Shown: positions 7,495 to 15,407 of the stretch, one piece after another | How the letters are laid out: each line of letters starts with the position of its first letter | How positions within the stretch are numbered: position 1 is the first letter of the stretch | Assembly (NCBI RefSeq): GCF_001493375.1 | Contig: NZ_LN929765.1 | Location: 1 to 34,427 of the forward strand | Origin: Streptomyces specialis | GTDB taxonomy: Bacteria; Actinomycetota; Actinomycetes; Streptomycetales; Streptomycetaceae | DNA length: 34,427 bases | Direction of reading: 5' to 3' | Position numbers and translations under genes: made by a program | The notes under the pieces: generated by a model | Seen by the model: only the letters and a program-made list of their open reading frames with translations | What the model was told of the DNA's origin: nothing | Database searches by the model: none

Positions 7495-8549
7495 TGCTGG
7501 GGCAGGACGCTGGTGGCGGCGAACGGGTCGGCGCCGCCGCCCGCGGAGCCGCCGGGCAGGACCTGCGTCGGCTCGGCGGAACCGGGCGGGCTGATGCCGG
7601 TGCCGGGGACCCGGACGGGCGCCGGGTCGGGCACGAGGAGCGCGGCGACGCCGAGGGCGGCCTGGCGCTGCTCGTGGCTGGTGCCCTGGCCGATCCCGGC
7701 GGCGACGGTGCGCAGCGCGCGGGCGAGGCCGGCCGCGCCGGGGCGCTCGGCCGGGTTCTTGCGCAGGCAGCACTCGACGACGGTCCACAGCGGTCCTGGC
7801 ATGCCCTCCGGGCGCCGGGGCTCCTCGGAGATGTGGCGCTGGAGGACCTGGAGGGTGCTGCTGCCGCTGAACGGCGGCCGTCCGGTGACCAGTTCGTACA
7901 GGAGGATGCCGGCGCTGTAGATGTCGACGGCCGAGGTCTGGGGGCGCCCCTCGGCGGACTCCGGGGCGACGTACGAGGGGCTGCCGACGAACTCGTGGGC
8001 CCGGGTGACGCCGGGTGAGTCCGCCAGCCGCGCGATGCCGAAGTCGGTGAGCATCGGGCGCAGCGGCGCGGCGTCGTTCCCGTCGCCCGCCAGCAGGACG
8101 TTGGCCGGCTTGAGGTCGCGGTGAACGACGCCCTTGGCGTGCGCGGCGGCCAGCGCGTCGGCGATCTGCGCGGTGAGCAGGGCGGCGGCGACGGGGGTCA
8201 GCGGGCCGTTGTCGTACAGGTAACGGTGCAGGTCGGGGCCGTCGATGAGGTCCATCACGAGTGCGATCAGCTCGCCCTCGACGACCAGGTCGCGGGTGCG
8301 CACGATGTTGTCGTGGTTGTCGCCGGCCAGGCGCAGCAGCACGGACCGCTCGCGCAGGAACCGCATCACGACGTCGGGGTCGTGCGCCAGCTCCTCCTTG
8401 AGGACCTTGATGGCGACCTGCTCGCCCGGCTGCCCGGCGACGGCCGCCTCCTCGCCCGCGGCCTCCCGCTGGCGGGCGCGCCACACGGTGCCGGTGGCGC
8501 CGCGTCCGAGCGGCTCTTCGAGCAGGTACTTGCTGCCTACCGGCCGCAC

Positions 8550-8865
8550 GCGCGCTCCTAGATGATCAACTGACTGGTGGTGACGGGGTCCCGGGCCCCT
8601 ACTGTAGTGCCGCCGCCCGGCCGCGGACGGCGGCTGGTCTGGGCCCGCGACAGGGAGGACGTCACGGTGGCAGCGCCCGGTTGCCGATCGCTCCCGGTCG
8701 GTTCCGATCAGAATGTGCCAATCAAGATCGCGGAGGGTCGCAGGCGGGTCCAACTGTCCGTGGCGGGTGGGAGGATGCTTTGAGCATCAGCATCCGATGC
8801 GACGACTTGACGCGGGCGGGCACGCGAACAGCCGGGGCCGGCGGGCGAGGTGGCCGGGAGGGCCG
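8550..8865. promoter_or_regulatory. Divergent promoter region between pkaA and the FHA gene, with GATGC/GCATC repeats
   Basis: This 316-base non-coding stretch must carry promoters in both directions. The notable element is at 8774-8800: GATGCT-TTG-AGCATC is a perfect 6-bp inverted repeat (8774-8788), followed at once by AGCATCC and GATGC, so the 5-mer GCATC occurs four times in alternating orientation in 27 bases. It lies about 65-90 bases upstream of the FHA gene start and could be an operator. A TACAGT near 8600 on the minus strand could be a pkaA -10 box but lacks a good -35. No small gene is convincing. Confidence 0.4.
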
Positions 8866-9428
8866 ATGCCGATTCAGATCAGGTTGACCGTTCTCGGTCA
8901 CGGTGACGCCGCCTCCGGCGTCGATGTGCAGATCTCCGCTCCCGCCGACACCCCCCTGGCGGAGGTGCTGGGCGCGCTCGCCGGAGTGGTGACGCCGGGT
9001 TCGGCGGCGCCGGGCGCGGTGTTCTGCGAGGAGCAGCACCTCGACCCGCGCCGCGCCGCGCTCGGGCAGCCGCCGCTGGTGGACGGCGCGGTGCTGTCCT
9101 TCCACCGGCCGGTCGAGGGGCCGGGCCGCGAGCCGGTGCCGGCCCGGCTGCTCGTGGTGGCCGGGCCCGACGCCGGCGGGGTGCACCTGCTGCGCGGCGG
9201 CGTCGCGCGGATAGGCAGGTCGGCCGGGGCCGACATCCCTCTGGACGACCCCGACGTCTCGCGGACGCACTGCGCGATCACGCTCGGCCAGGACGGCTCG
9301 GTCACCGTCACCGATCTCGACTCCACGAACGGCACGTCGGTGGACGGCGTGCCGGTCACCGGGGGTCCGGTGCCCGTGCGGCCCGGTGCCGTGCTCCGGC
9401 TGGGCGAGTCCGCGCTGCGGCTCGTCAC
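8866..9428 (+). pseudogene. FHA-FtsK/EccC-like ATPase gene, N-terminal piece (FHA domain), cut by adapter artefact
   Basis: This is the 5' piece of a gene whose 3' piece starts at about 9560. It begins at ATG 8866 with GGGAGG just upstream. Residues 1-80 form a ubiquitin-like or EsaB-like fold candidate (IRLTVLGHG, then PPLVDGAVLSFHRP). Residues about 85-185 are a forkhead-associated domain that binds phosphothreonine peptides: RIGRSAGADIPLDDPDVSRTHCAI, then LDSTNGTSVDG, with the conserved GR, SxxH-like (SRTH) and NG residues. Genomic sequence stops at about 9428 after ESALRLV. The bases to the stop at 9504 are adapter and give a false C-terminus. FHA domains commonly read Ser/Thr kinase output, and this gene diverges from a kinase pair, so PkaA or PkaB are plausible partners (inference). 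Confidence 0.88.
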
Positions 9429-9498
9429 CTGGCTCCTATTCCCCTCTGCCGCCGCCGACGCAGAGGATACGCTCGTGCTCGGTGGCCGCCGCATCCTG
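9429..9498 (+). other. Untrimmed Nextera i5/P5 adapter with index (assembly artefact)
   Basis: 9429-9461 matches 25 of 33 bases of the Nextera i5-side read-through (CTGTCTCTTATACACATCT followed by GACGCTGCCGACGA). 9462-9469 is AGAGGATA, an exact match to the reverse complement of index S503 (TATCCTCT). 9470-9498 aligns to the P5 tail, with 16 of 18 matches in the core at 9478-9495 (CTCGGTGGTCGCCGTATC expected). The order adapter-index-P5 excludes a genomic origin. Confidence 0.95.
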
Positions 9499-9559
9499 TC
9501 ATAATACATTGAATATCCCATCAGCGCCGGGCGCGGCTCCAACGATCAACGGCGCACAT
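9499..9559. other. Post-adapter noise before genomic sequence resumes
   Basis: The bases after the P5 tail include an AT-rich run (TAATACATTGAATATCCCAT) foreign to this GC-rich region and then give way to ordinary coding sequence. The exact return point is uncertain; protein similarity to the family seems to resume at about 9560-9585 (AAARFPDPATVLLTAL). Confidence 0.65.
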
Positions 9560-11401
9560 GCAACGGAGGACGCGGCGGCGGCGCGTTTCCCCGACCCGGC
9601 GACCGTGCTGCTCACCGCCCTGGAGCCGGGCCCGCGCCGGTGGGAGCGGAGCGCCGCGCACCCGGACGCGTTCACCGTCAGGCTGGGCGCCGCCCAGCGG
9701 GCCTCGGGCGCGCTGCGGCCGGTCACGGTCGCCCTGCCGGAGGCCGGTTCGCTCGGCCTGGCCGGGCCGCGCGAGCGGATCGCCGGCGTGGCCAGGTCCG
9801 ACCTGGCGCAGCTCGCGGCCCTGCACCCGCCGAGCGCGCTGGAGCTGGTCGTCGTCGCCGTGGACCGGGCCGAGGAGTGGTCCTGGCCGGGCTGGCTGCC
9901 GCACACGCGCCCGGCCCGCGGCCAGGACTGCCGGCTGCTGCTCGCCTTCGACGCCCGGCAGGCGGCGGCCCGGACGGCGGAGCTGACCGGGCTGCTCGGC
10001 CGCCCGCGCGGGGCCCGCCGCACGGTGGTGCTGGTCGACGGCGACCCGGGCACGGACGCGGCGCGCTCGGCGCTCGCCCGGTTGGCCGCCGGGGGTCCCG
10101 CCGTCGGCGTCCACCTGCTGGCCCTCGCGGAGACGGCCCCCGCCACCGCCGCCTCGCCGCTGGACCGGACGCTCGACGCCGCCCGGGCCGCCTCCCCGGT
10201 CCTCGCCGCCTGCGGCGCCGTCGCCGTGGTCAGCGGCCCGGTGGCCACCGCGCTGCGGCTGGTGGACCCGGGCGGCACGCCGGGCCCGGCGTCGGGCGCG
10301 GACGCGGTCTCCCTCGCCTGGGCCGAGCGGTTCGCGCGGGCGCTCGCCCCGGCGGCCGAGAGCGCCGGGAGCGGCGCCGGGGGCGCGGGCGACGCGGGGG
10401 GGCCCGCCGCGACGCTGCCCGAGAGCTGTCGCCTGCTGGACGCCCTGGAGCTGTCCCGCGTCACGCCGGGCGCGCTGCGCGGCCGGTGGGCCGGGCAGAG
10501 CGGGCTGCCGCTGGTGCTGGGCGCGGGCGCCGAGGGCCCGGTGACCGTGGATCTGGCGGAGACCACCGGCCCGCTGTCGGTGGCCGGGCCGCCGAAGTCG
10601 GGGCGGACGGAGCTGCTGAGCGCGATGGCCGCCTCGCTGGCCGCCGCCCCGGGCCCGGCCGACCTGTCGCTGCTGCTGGTCGAGGGCGCGGCCACCGGCC
10701 TGGCGCCCTGCGCCGAGCTGCCGCACGTCGCGTCGTACCTGGGGGCGACGGACCCGGTGCGGATGCGGGCGTTCGCGCAGGCGCTGCGCGAGGAGCTGAA
10801 ACGGCGGGCCGCGCTGCTGGGCGAGGCCGACTTCGCGGCCGGCGCGCCGCGCGCGACGGGGAGGGTGGTCGGCCCGCGCCCGGCCGAGGCCGACACGGAC
10901 GCGCCCCCGGTGCTCGTCCGGGGCAGCCGCCCGCTGCCCTGGCTGGTGGTCCTCGTCGACGACTTCGACGCCTTGCTGACGCCGCCGCTCGGCGCGCCGG
11001 GCCGCCAGGCGGCGGGGTCGGTGATCCGCGTGGTGGAGGCGGCGGCCCGCGAGGGGCAGCGGCTCGGGGTGCGGGTGATCACGGCCGGGCGGGACGACGC
11101 GGCGGCCGGTCCGGCCGCGGCGCGGATCACGCTGGCCGGGACGCCCGCGGGCCGGGCCGAGCTGTGGCGCGGGGCCGGGCGGCCCGTTCCGTTCCAGGGC
11201 GGCCGGGGCCCCGGCCGCATCCCGCGCACCGCGACGCTGCGCCCCACGGTCGCCCGGCTGGACTGGGCGCGGGCCGGCGACCCGCCCGCCCGGCGCCCGG
11301 TGCGGGAGCTGGGGAACGGGCCGACGGACGTCGCCCTGCTCGCCAGCGCGGCGGCCCGGGCGGCGCAGACGGACCGGGCCGCGACGGCGACCCTGGTGTG
11401 A
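9560..11401 (+). pseudogene. FHA-FtsK/EccC-like ATPase gene, C-terminal piece
   Basis: This is the 3' piece of the gene that starts at 8866, about 613 residues, in a different frame because of the artefact at 9429 to about 9559; a linker between FHA and this part is probably missing. It begins AAARFPDPATVLLTAL. WSWPGWLPHTRP resembles the region before the first ATPase module in EccC proteins of type VII secretion. An ATPase module follows. Walker A reads GPPKSGRT, with Arg where the catalytic Lys is expected, and Walker B is LVVLVDDFDALL. This degenerate P-loop suggests a module that binds nucleotide or a partner more than it hydrolyses ATP, as in the second and third EccC ATPases (inference). 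No transmembrane helix is visible in the part present. The gene ends with TGA at 11401, and no partner T7SS genes (EsxA/B, EccB/D) lie in the window. Confidence 0.85.
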
Positions 11402-11542
11402 GCGGCCGGTGAGCGGATGGGCGTGCGCGGACAGCGGAAAGGTGAGCACGCGCAACGTCCTGACGCGGTTCTCGCACGCAACCCGCGCATGGGGAACCGA
11501 TAACGGCCCGGTCACAAACGCAACGTGAGGTCGACGGCGGTC

Positions 11543-11571
11543 TTGCCGGTTCCATGAACGGGGCGTAGTCA
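11543..11571 (+). promoter_or_regulatory. Candidate promoter of the sugar ABC transporter operon
   Basis: TTGCCG (11543-11548), 17 bases, TAGTCA (11566-11571) gives a fair -35 and a weak -10 upstream of the lipoprotein gene. The rest of the gap 11402-11667 holds no gene I can support. A short tandem CGGACGCTT motif is present at about 11634-11652. No CebR- or DasR-type palindrome is seen. Confidence 0.3.
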
Positions 11572-11667
11572 TGCCGTGGAGGACATGCGGTGTGGCAGGC
11601 CCCGGGCAGCGCGGGGGCGTTGCCGCTCCGGACGCTTCGGACGCTTCGGACGATGAGGGCGGTGCTC

Positions 11668-13035
11668 ATGCGCGGTTCGGGCCGGGGACCCCGGCGGAGG
11701 ACCACCCGCGGGGTGGCGGCGGTGCTCGCCGCCGGCGCGCTGACGCTGACCGCGTGCGGAGGCGGTGACGGCGGGAGCGGGAGCGGCCGGCCGCCGTCGA
11801 TCGACCTGCCGGACCTCAGCGGGCAGTCGCTGGAGGTCGCGGCCGTGTGGACCGGCGCGGAGCGGGACAACTTCCTGCGGGTGCTGGACGAGTTCGAGGC
11901 GCTGACGGGCGCGTCGGTGAGCTTCGTGCCCAGCGGTGACAACGTCTCGCAGTTCGTCGGCAGCAAGGTCGAGGGCGGTTCGCCGCCGGACGTGGTGATG
12001 GTGCCGCAGCCGGGCGTGCTCCACGAGTTCGCCGAGAACGGCTGGCTCGCGCCGGTGGACGAGTCGGTCCAGGCGCAGCTCGACGCCAACTACACGCGGG
12101 GCTGGCAGGAGTTGGCCAACCACGAGGGCACGCAGTACGGCGTGTACGTGAAGGCCGCCAACAAGTCGCTGATCTGGTACAGCACCACCGCGTTCGCGTA
12201 CGCCGGGGTCGAACCTCCCGCGACGTGGGACGACTTCGTCGCGACCGCGTGGACGGTGTGGGAGTCCGGCACCACGCCGGTCTCCGTGGCCGGCGCCGAC
12301 GGCTGGACCCTCACCGACTGGTTCGAGAACGTCTATCTCTCCCAGGCCGGGCCGGAGATGTACGACCGGCTGACCGCGCACGAGATCCCGTGGACCGACG
12401 AGAGCGTCACCGAAGCGCTGACCACGCTCGCGGAGCTGTTCGGCTCGCCGCAGCTCCTGGAGAACGGCAACGACGGCTCTCTCCAGACCGACTTCCCGAC
12501 CTCCGTCACCCAGACGTTCATCGATCTGGAGACCCCGGACGCCGGGATGGTCTTCGAGGCCGACTTCGTCGGCTCGGTCATCAGCGACAGCACCGACGCC
12601 GTGATCGGCGAGGACGCCCAGGTCTTCCCGTTCCCCGCCGTGGGCGAGGCGCCGCCGGTGGTCAGCGCGGGCGACGTCGCGGTGGCGGTCGCGCCGGACG
12701 GCGAGGCGAGCGAGGCGCAGCAGGCGCTGCTGGCGTTCCTGGCCTCCACCGACGCCGCGCGGATCTGGGCCGAGGCGGGCGGCTTCGTCTCGCCCAACAA
12801 GTCCCTGGAGTTCGACGCCTATCCCAACGAGGTGCAGCGCGGCATCGCCGAGGCGCTGATCGCGGCGGGCGACGACTTCCGGTTCGACATGTCGGACCAG
12901 ACCCCCGCCGCCTTCGGCGGGACGACGGGCCAGGGCATGTGGCAGGGCCTCCAGAACTTCCTGCGCGATCCCGGCGACATCGCGGGGGCGCAGGAGTACC
13001 TGGAGTCCCAGGCGGACCGCGCGTACCGCGACTGA
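11668..13035 (+). CDS. Sugar-type ABC transporter substrate-binding lipoprotein
   Basis: This is an extracellular solute-binding protein of the type 1 (MalE/CUT1) family, which captures a sugar and delivers it to the two permeases downstream. The 455-residue product has a twin-Arg-rich N-region, a hydrophobic helix and a lipobox LTAC with Cys30 as the lipidation site, then a Gly/Ser spacer. The mature part shows the family pattern: LEVAAVWTGAERDNFLRVLDEFEALTG at the start, GSPPDVVMVPQPGVLHEFAENGWLAPVD, the hinge region YGVYVKAANKSLIWYS, and C-terminal helices with TGQGMWQGLQ. I chose ATG 11668 because AGGGCGG lies at a suitable distance; ATG 11653 or an earlier start would only lengthen the cytoplasmic N-region. 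The sugar cannot be told from sequence. It heads an operon with the permeases at 13067 and 14362. Confidence 0.92.
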   Translation: MRGSGRGPRRRTTRGVAAVLAAGALTLTACGGGDGGSGSGRPPSIDLPDLSGQSLEVAAVWTGAERDNFLRVLDEFEALTGASVSFVPSGDNVSQFVGSKVEGGSPPDVVMVPQPGVLHEFAENGWLAPVDESVQAQLDANYTRGWQELANHEGTQYGVYVKAANKSLIWYSTTAFAYAGVEPPATWDDFVATAWTVWESGTTPVSVAGADGWTLTDWFENVYLSQAGPEMYDRLTAHEIPWTDESVTEALTTLAELFGSPQLLENGNDGSLQTDFPTSVTQTFIDLETPDAGMVFEADFVGSVISDSTDAVIGEDAQVFPFPAVGEAPPVVSAGDVAVAVAPDGEASEAQQALLAFLASTDAARIWAEAGGFVSPNKSLEFDAYPNEVQRGIAEALIAAGDDFRFDMSDQTPAAFGGTTGQGMWQGLQNFLRDPGDIAGAQEYLESQADRAYRD

Positions 13036-13066
13036 CCCCAGCGACGACGGACGGAGATCGGAACTC

Positions 13067-14365
13067 ATGGCATCCGGCAAGGCGGTGATCAAGTCCCGTC
13101 CCTGGACGGTCGCGTGCTTCCTGCTGCCCGCCCTGGCGCTGCTCGGGGCCCTGGTCGTCTACCCCATCGGGTATTCGGTGTGGCGCAGCCTGTTCGACGC
13201 GTCCGGCAAGGACTTCGTCGCCCTGGACAACTTCCGGGAGATGTTCAGCAACGACTCGATCAGGACCGCGCTGCGCAACAACCTGATCTGGATCGTCGTG
13301 GCGCCGACCGTCACCACCGCCCTCGGTCTGATCTTCGCGGTCCTGACCGAACGCATCCGCTGGGCCACGGCGTTCAAGCTGATCGTCTTCATGCCGATGG
13401 CGGTCTCGATGCTGGCGGCGGGCATCATCTTCCGCCTGGTGTACGAGCAGGACCCGGACCGGGGCGTGGCCAACGCCCTGATGACGACCGTCCACGACAC
13501 GTTCACCGACGCCTCGTCCTGGCCCGACGCCCAGCCGCGCCCCGGCGGCCCGGTCGAGGTGCAGGGCGACGGTTCCTACCTGCTGACCGAGCCCGTCGAG
13601 GCCGGGTCGCCGGCGCTGGTGCCGCTGGTCGCGGTGCCGCAGCCGGAGCTGGCCGACGCCGAGCCGGCGGCGGTCGCCGCCGCGGGGCCCGGCGAAGTCG
13701 CCGGCACCGTCTGGATGGACTTCACGCGCGGCGGGGGCGGTACGGCCGGCGCCGTCGATCCCGAGGAGCGCGGTCTGGCCGGGATCACCGTCGAGGCGGT
13801 CCGGGACGGCCAGGTCGTGGCCACGACCGAGACGGCCGACGACGGTTCGTTCGTCCTGCCCGCCGAGGCCGACGGCGCCCGGGTCCGGCTGGCCGCCGAC
13901 AGCTTCACCGCCCCCTACAACGGCGTCGAGTGGCTCGGCCCGGACGTCATCACCCCGGCGATCATCGGCAGTTACGTGTGGATGTGGGCCGGCTTCGCGA
14001 TGGTGCTGATCGCCGCGGGGCTCGCCTCGGTCCCCCGGGAGATGCTGGAGGCGGCCCGCGTCGACGGCGCCAACGAGTGGCAGGTCTTCCGCCGCATCAC
14101 CGTCCCGCTGCTGGCCCCCGTGCTGGCCGTGGTGATGGTGACGCTGATGATCAACGTGCTCAAGATCTTCGACCTCATCTACGTCATCCCGCCCGCCTCC
14201 AGCCAGGCCGACGCGAACGTGCTGGCCCTCCAGCTCTACCAGTCGTCCTTCGGCGCCGGAGCCGACCAGGGCCTGGGCAGCGCGATCGCGGTGTTCCTGC
14301 TGCTGCTCGTGGTGCCCGTGATGATCTTCAATGTGCGCAGGCTGCGACGGGAGAACCGCCGGTGA
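13067..14365 (+). CDS. ABC transporter permease (MalF-like) with an inserted extracytoplasmic beta-domain
   Basis: This is one of the two membrane subunits of the importer. The 432 residues are much longer than the roughly 300 usual for CUT1 permeases. TM1 is at about 15-38, TM2 at 73-94, TM3 at 104-125, TM4 at 298-320, TM5 at 351-373 and TM6 at 405-425. The EAA loop that docks the ATPase (EMLEAARVDGANEWQVFRRITVPLL, 325-349) is intact. The extra length is one block at about 145-292 in the outside loop between TM3 and TM4: a Pro/Ala-rich lead, then GTVWMDF, GLAGITVEAVRDGQVVATT and DDGSFVLPAE, the pattern of a carboxypeptidase-regulatory-like or Ig-like beta-sandwich. It probably contacts the binding protein or cell wall (inference). 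The gene starts 31 bases after the lipoprotein stop, and its TGA overlaps the next GTG. Confidence 0.93.
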   Translation: MASGKAVIKSRPWTVACFLLPALALLGALVVYPIGYSVWRSLFDASGKDFVALDNFREMFSNDSIRTALRNNLIWIVVAPTVTTALGLIFAVLTERIRWATAFKLIVFMPMAVSMLAAGIIFRLVYEQDPDRGVANALMTTVHDTFTDASSWPDAQPRPGGPVEVQGDGSYLLTEPVEAGSPALVPLVAVPQPELADAEPAAVAAAGPGEVAGTVWMDFTRGGGGTAGAVDPEERGLAGITVEAVRDGQVVATTETADDGSFVLPAEADGARVRLAADSFTAPYNGVEWLGPDVITPAIIGSYVWMWAGFAMVLIAAGLASVPREMLEAARVDGANEWQVFRRITVPLLAPVLAVVMVTLMINVLKIFDLIYVIPPASSQADANVLALQLYQSSFGAGADQGLGSAIAVFLLLLVVPVMIFNVRRLRRENRR

Positions 14366-15288
14366 CCGCTCCCACCTCCACCGACCGACTGCCGGACCCG
14401 GCGGACGCCCCGCCGCCTCCCGCCGCCGGACCACCGCCGCGCCCGCTCGCGTCCCGGCTCGCCTCCCTCGCCGCCGGGAGCGGTGTGCGGGTGGTGCTCG
14501 TGGTGCTCGCCGTGGTGTGGCTGCTGCCCACCGCCGGGCTCTTCGCGTCCTCCTTCCGCGACGCCCGCGACATCGCGTCGTCCGGCTGGTGGGACACGCT
14601 GACCGACCTCGACCAGCTCACCTGGTCGAACTACGACAGCCTGCTCGCCAACGACAACTTCACCAGCTCCATCTGGACCACGGTGGCGATCACCGTCCCG
14701 TCCACCCTGCTGGTCGTCGCCCTGGGCGCCTCGGCCGCCTACGCGTTCGCCTGGCTGGACTTCCCCGGCCGCGACTGGTGGTTCCTGGGCGTCGTGGCGC
14801 TGCTGGTGGTGCCGGTGCAGGTGGCGCTGATCCCGGTCGCCCGGCTGTTCAACACCCTCGGCATCTTCGAGACGACGCTCGGCGTGGTCCTCTTCCACTC
14901 CGCGTTCGGCCTGCCGTTCGCGATCTTCCTGCTGCGGAACTTCTTCGCCGAGATCCCCCGCGAGCTGCTGGAGGCGGCCCGGCTCGACGGCGCGGGCGAG
15001 ATACGCCTGTTCTTCCGCGTGGTGCTGCCACTGGGCGGCCCGGCGATCGCCGCGCTGGCGATCTTCCAGTTCATGTGGGTGTGGAACGACATGCTGATCG
15101 CGCTGATCTTCGCGGACAACGGCTCGCCGCCGATGACGATCGCCCTCCAGCAGGAGATGCGGCAGTTCGGCAGCAACTTCGACGTCCTGGCGCCGGGCGC
15201 GTTCCTGACGATGATCATCCCGCTGGCGATCTTCTTCGCCTTCCAGCGGCAGTTCGTCTCGGGCGTGATGGCGGGCGCGGTGAAGTAG
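14362..15288 (+). CDS. ABC transporter permease (MalG-like)
   Basis: This 308-residue protein is the second membrane subunit of the sugar importer. The GTG start overlaps the stop of the preceding permease (GTGA), so translation is coupled. A Pro-rich cytoplasmic N-terminus of about 40 residues precedes six predicted helices (the first at about 43-62). The EAA loop ELLEAARLDGAGEIRLFFRVVLP lies at 201-223, and the C-terminus QRQFVSGVMAGAVK is the classic MalG ending. There is no ATPase gene in the operon. In Streptomyces many sugar importers share the single ATPase MsiK encoded elsewhere, and the same is likely here (inference from the family). Confidence 0.94.
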   Translation: MTAPTSTDRLPDPADAPPPPAAGPPPRPLASRLASLAAGSGVRVVLVVLAVVWLLPTAGLFASSFRDARDIASSGWWDTLTDLDQLTWSNYDSLLANDNFTSSIWTTVAITVPSTLLVVALGASAAYAFAWLDFPGRDWWFLGVVALLVVPVQVALIPVARLFNTLGIFETTLGVVLFHSAFGLPFAIFLLRNFFAEIPRELLEAARLDGAGEIRLFFRVVLPLGGPAIAALAIFQFMWVWNDMLIALIFADNGSPPMTIALQQEMRQFGSNFDVLAPGAFLTMIIPLAIFFAFQRQFVSGVMAGAVK

Positions 15289-15362
15289 GCGCTGCGCCGA
15301 TCGGAGGAAAGCGTTCCGCGACACCTCCCGCGTGCCCGGAAAGACATCCCGGAAGAGCGATT

Positions 15363-15386
15363 GTCGGATGGTCCGTGTAATCCGAC
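15363..15386. promoter_or_regulatory. Inverted repeat upstream of the glycosyltransferase gene
   Basis: GTCGGAT (15363-15369) and ATCCGAC (15380-15386) are exact reverse complements with a 10-base spacer, 21 bases before the GTG at 15408. It could be an operator for the transferase gene or a weak terminator for the ABC operon. The 119-base gap shows nothing else clear. Confidence 0.35.
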
Positions 15387-15407
15387 GCGCCGCCCCCTGG
15401 ATGTGCC

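Larger units (their letters stand above)
6791..8549 (-). pseudogene. pkaA: PkaA-like Ser/Thr protein kinase, interrupted by sequencing-adapter insert
   Basis: The gene is in two pieces separated by non-genomic sequence at 7247-7494. The 5' piece (8549 down to 7495) starts at GTG with GGAG five bases upstream and encodes 351 residues: kinase domain with Lys48 (VAIKVL), HRDLKPAN with Asp145, DFG at 169-171, then a linker ending TSVLPQ. The 3' piece (7246 down to 6791) encodes 151 residues in a different frame: a Gln/Pro/Tyr-rich stretch, NPMRIPGLGCLKG, one transmembrane helix (FMLLILAVVVFLVWNF) and an acidic outside tail ending VPDNQ. The pieces do not join in frame by simple excision, so some true sequence is also missing. 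The gene in the living organism is probably intact. A naive call would run 8549 to 6918 and end in a false tail. The adjacent pkaB and divergent FHA gene suggest a phospho-signalling group. Confidence 0.9.

Noticed and set aside
9500..9520. AT-rich island as a promoter or foreign DNA inside the FHA-FtsK gene
   Set aside because: It follows immediately after the P5 tail and is best read as noise past the adapter end.
9499..11572. Two minus-strand frames of over 650 codons opposite the FtsK-like gene
   Set aside because: Arg/Ala/Ser-rich shadows without motifs; the plus strand holds the recognisable ATPase.
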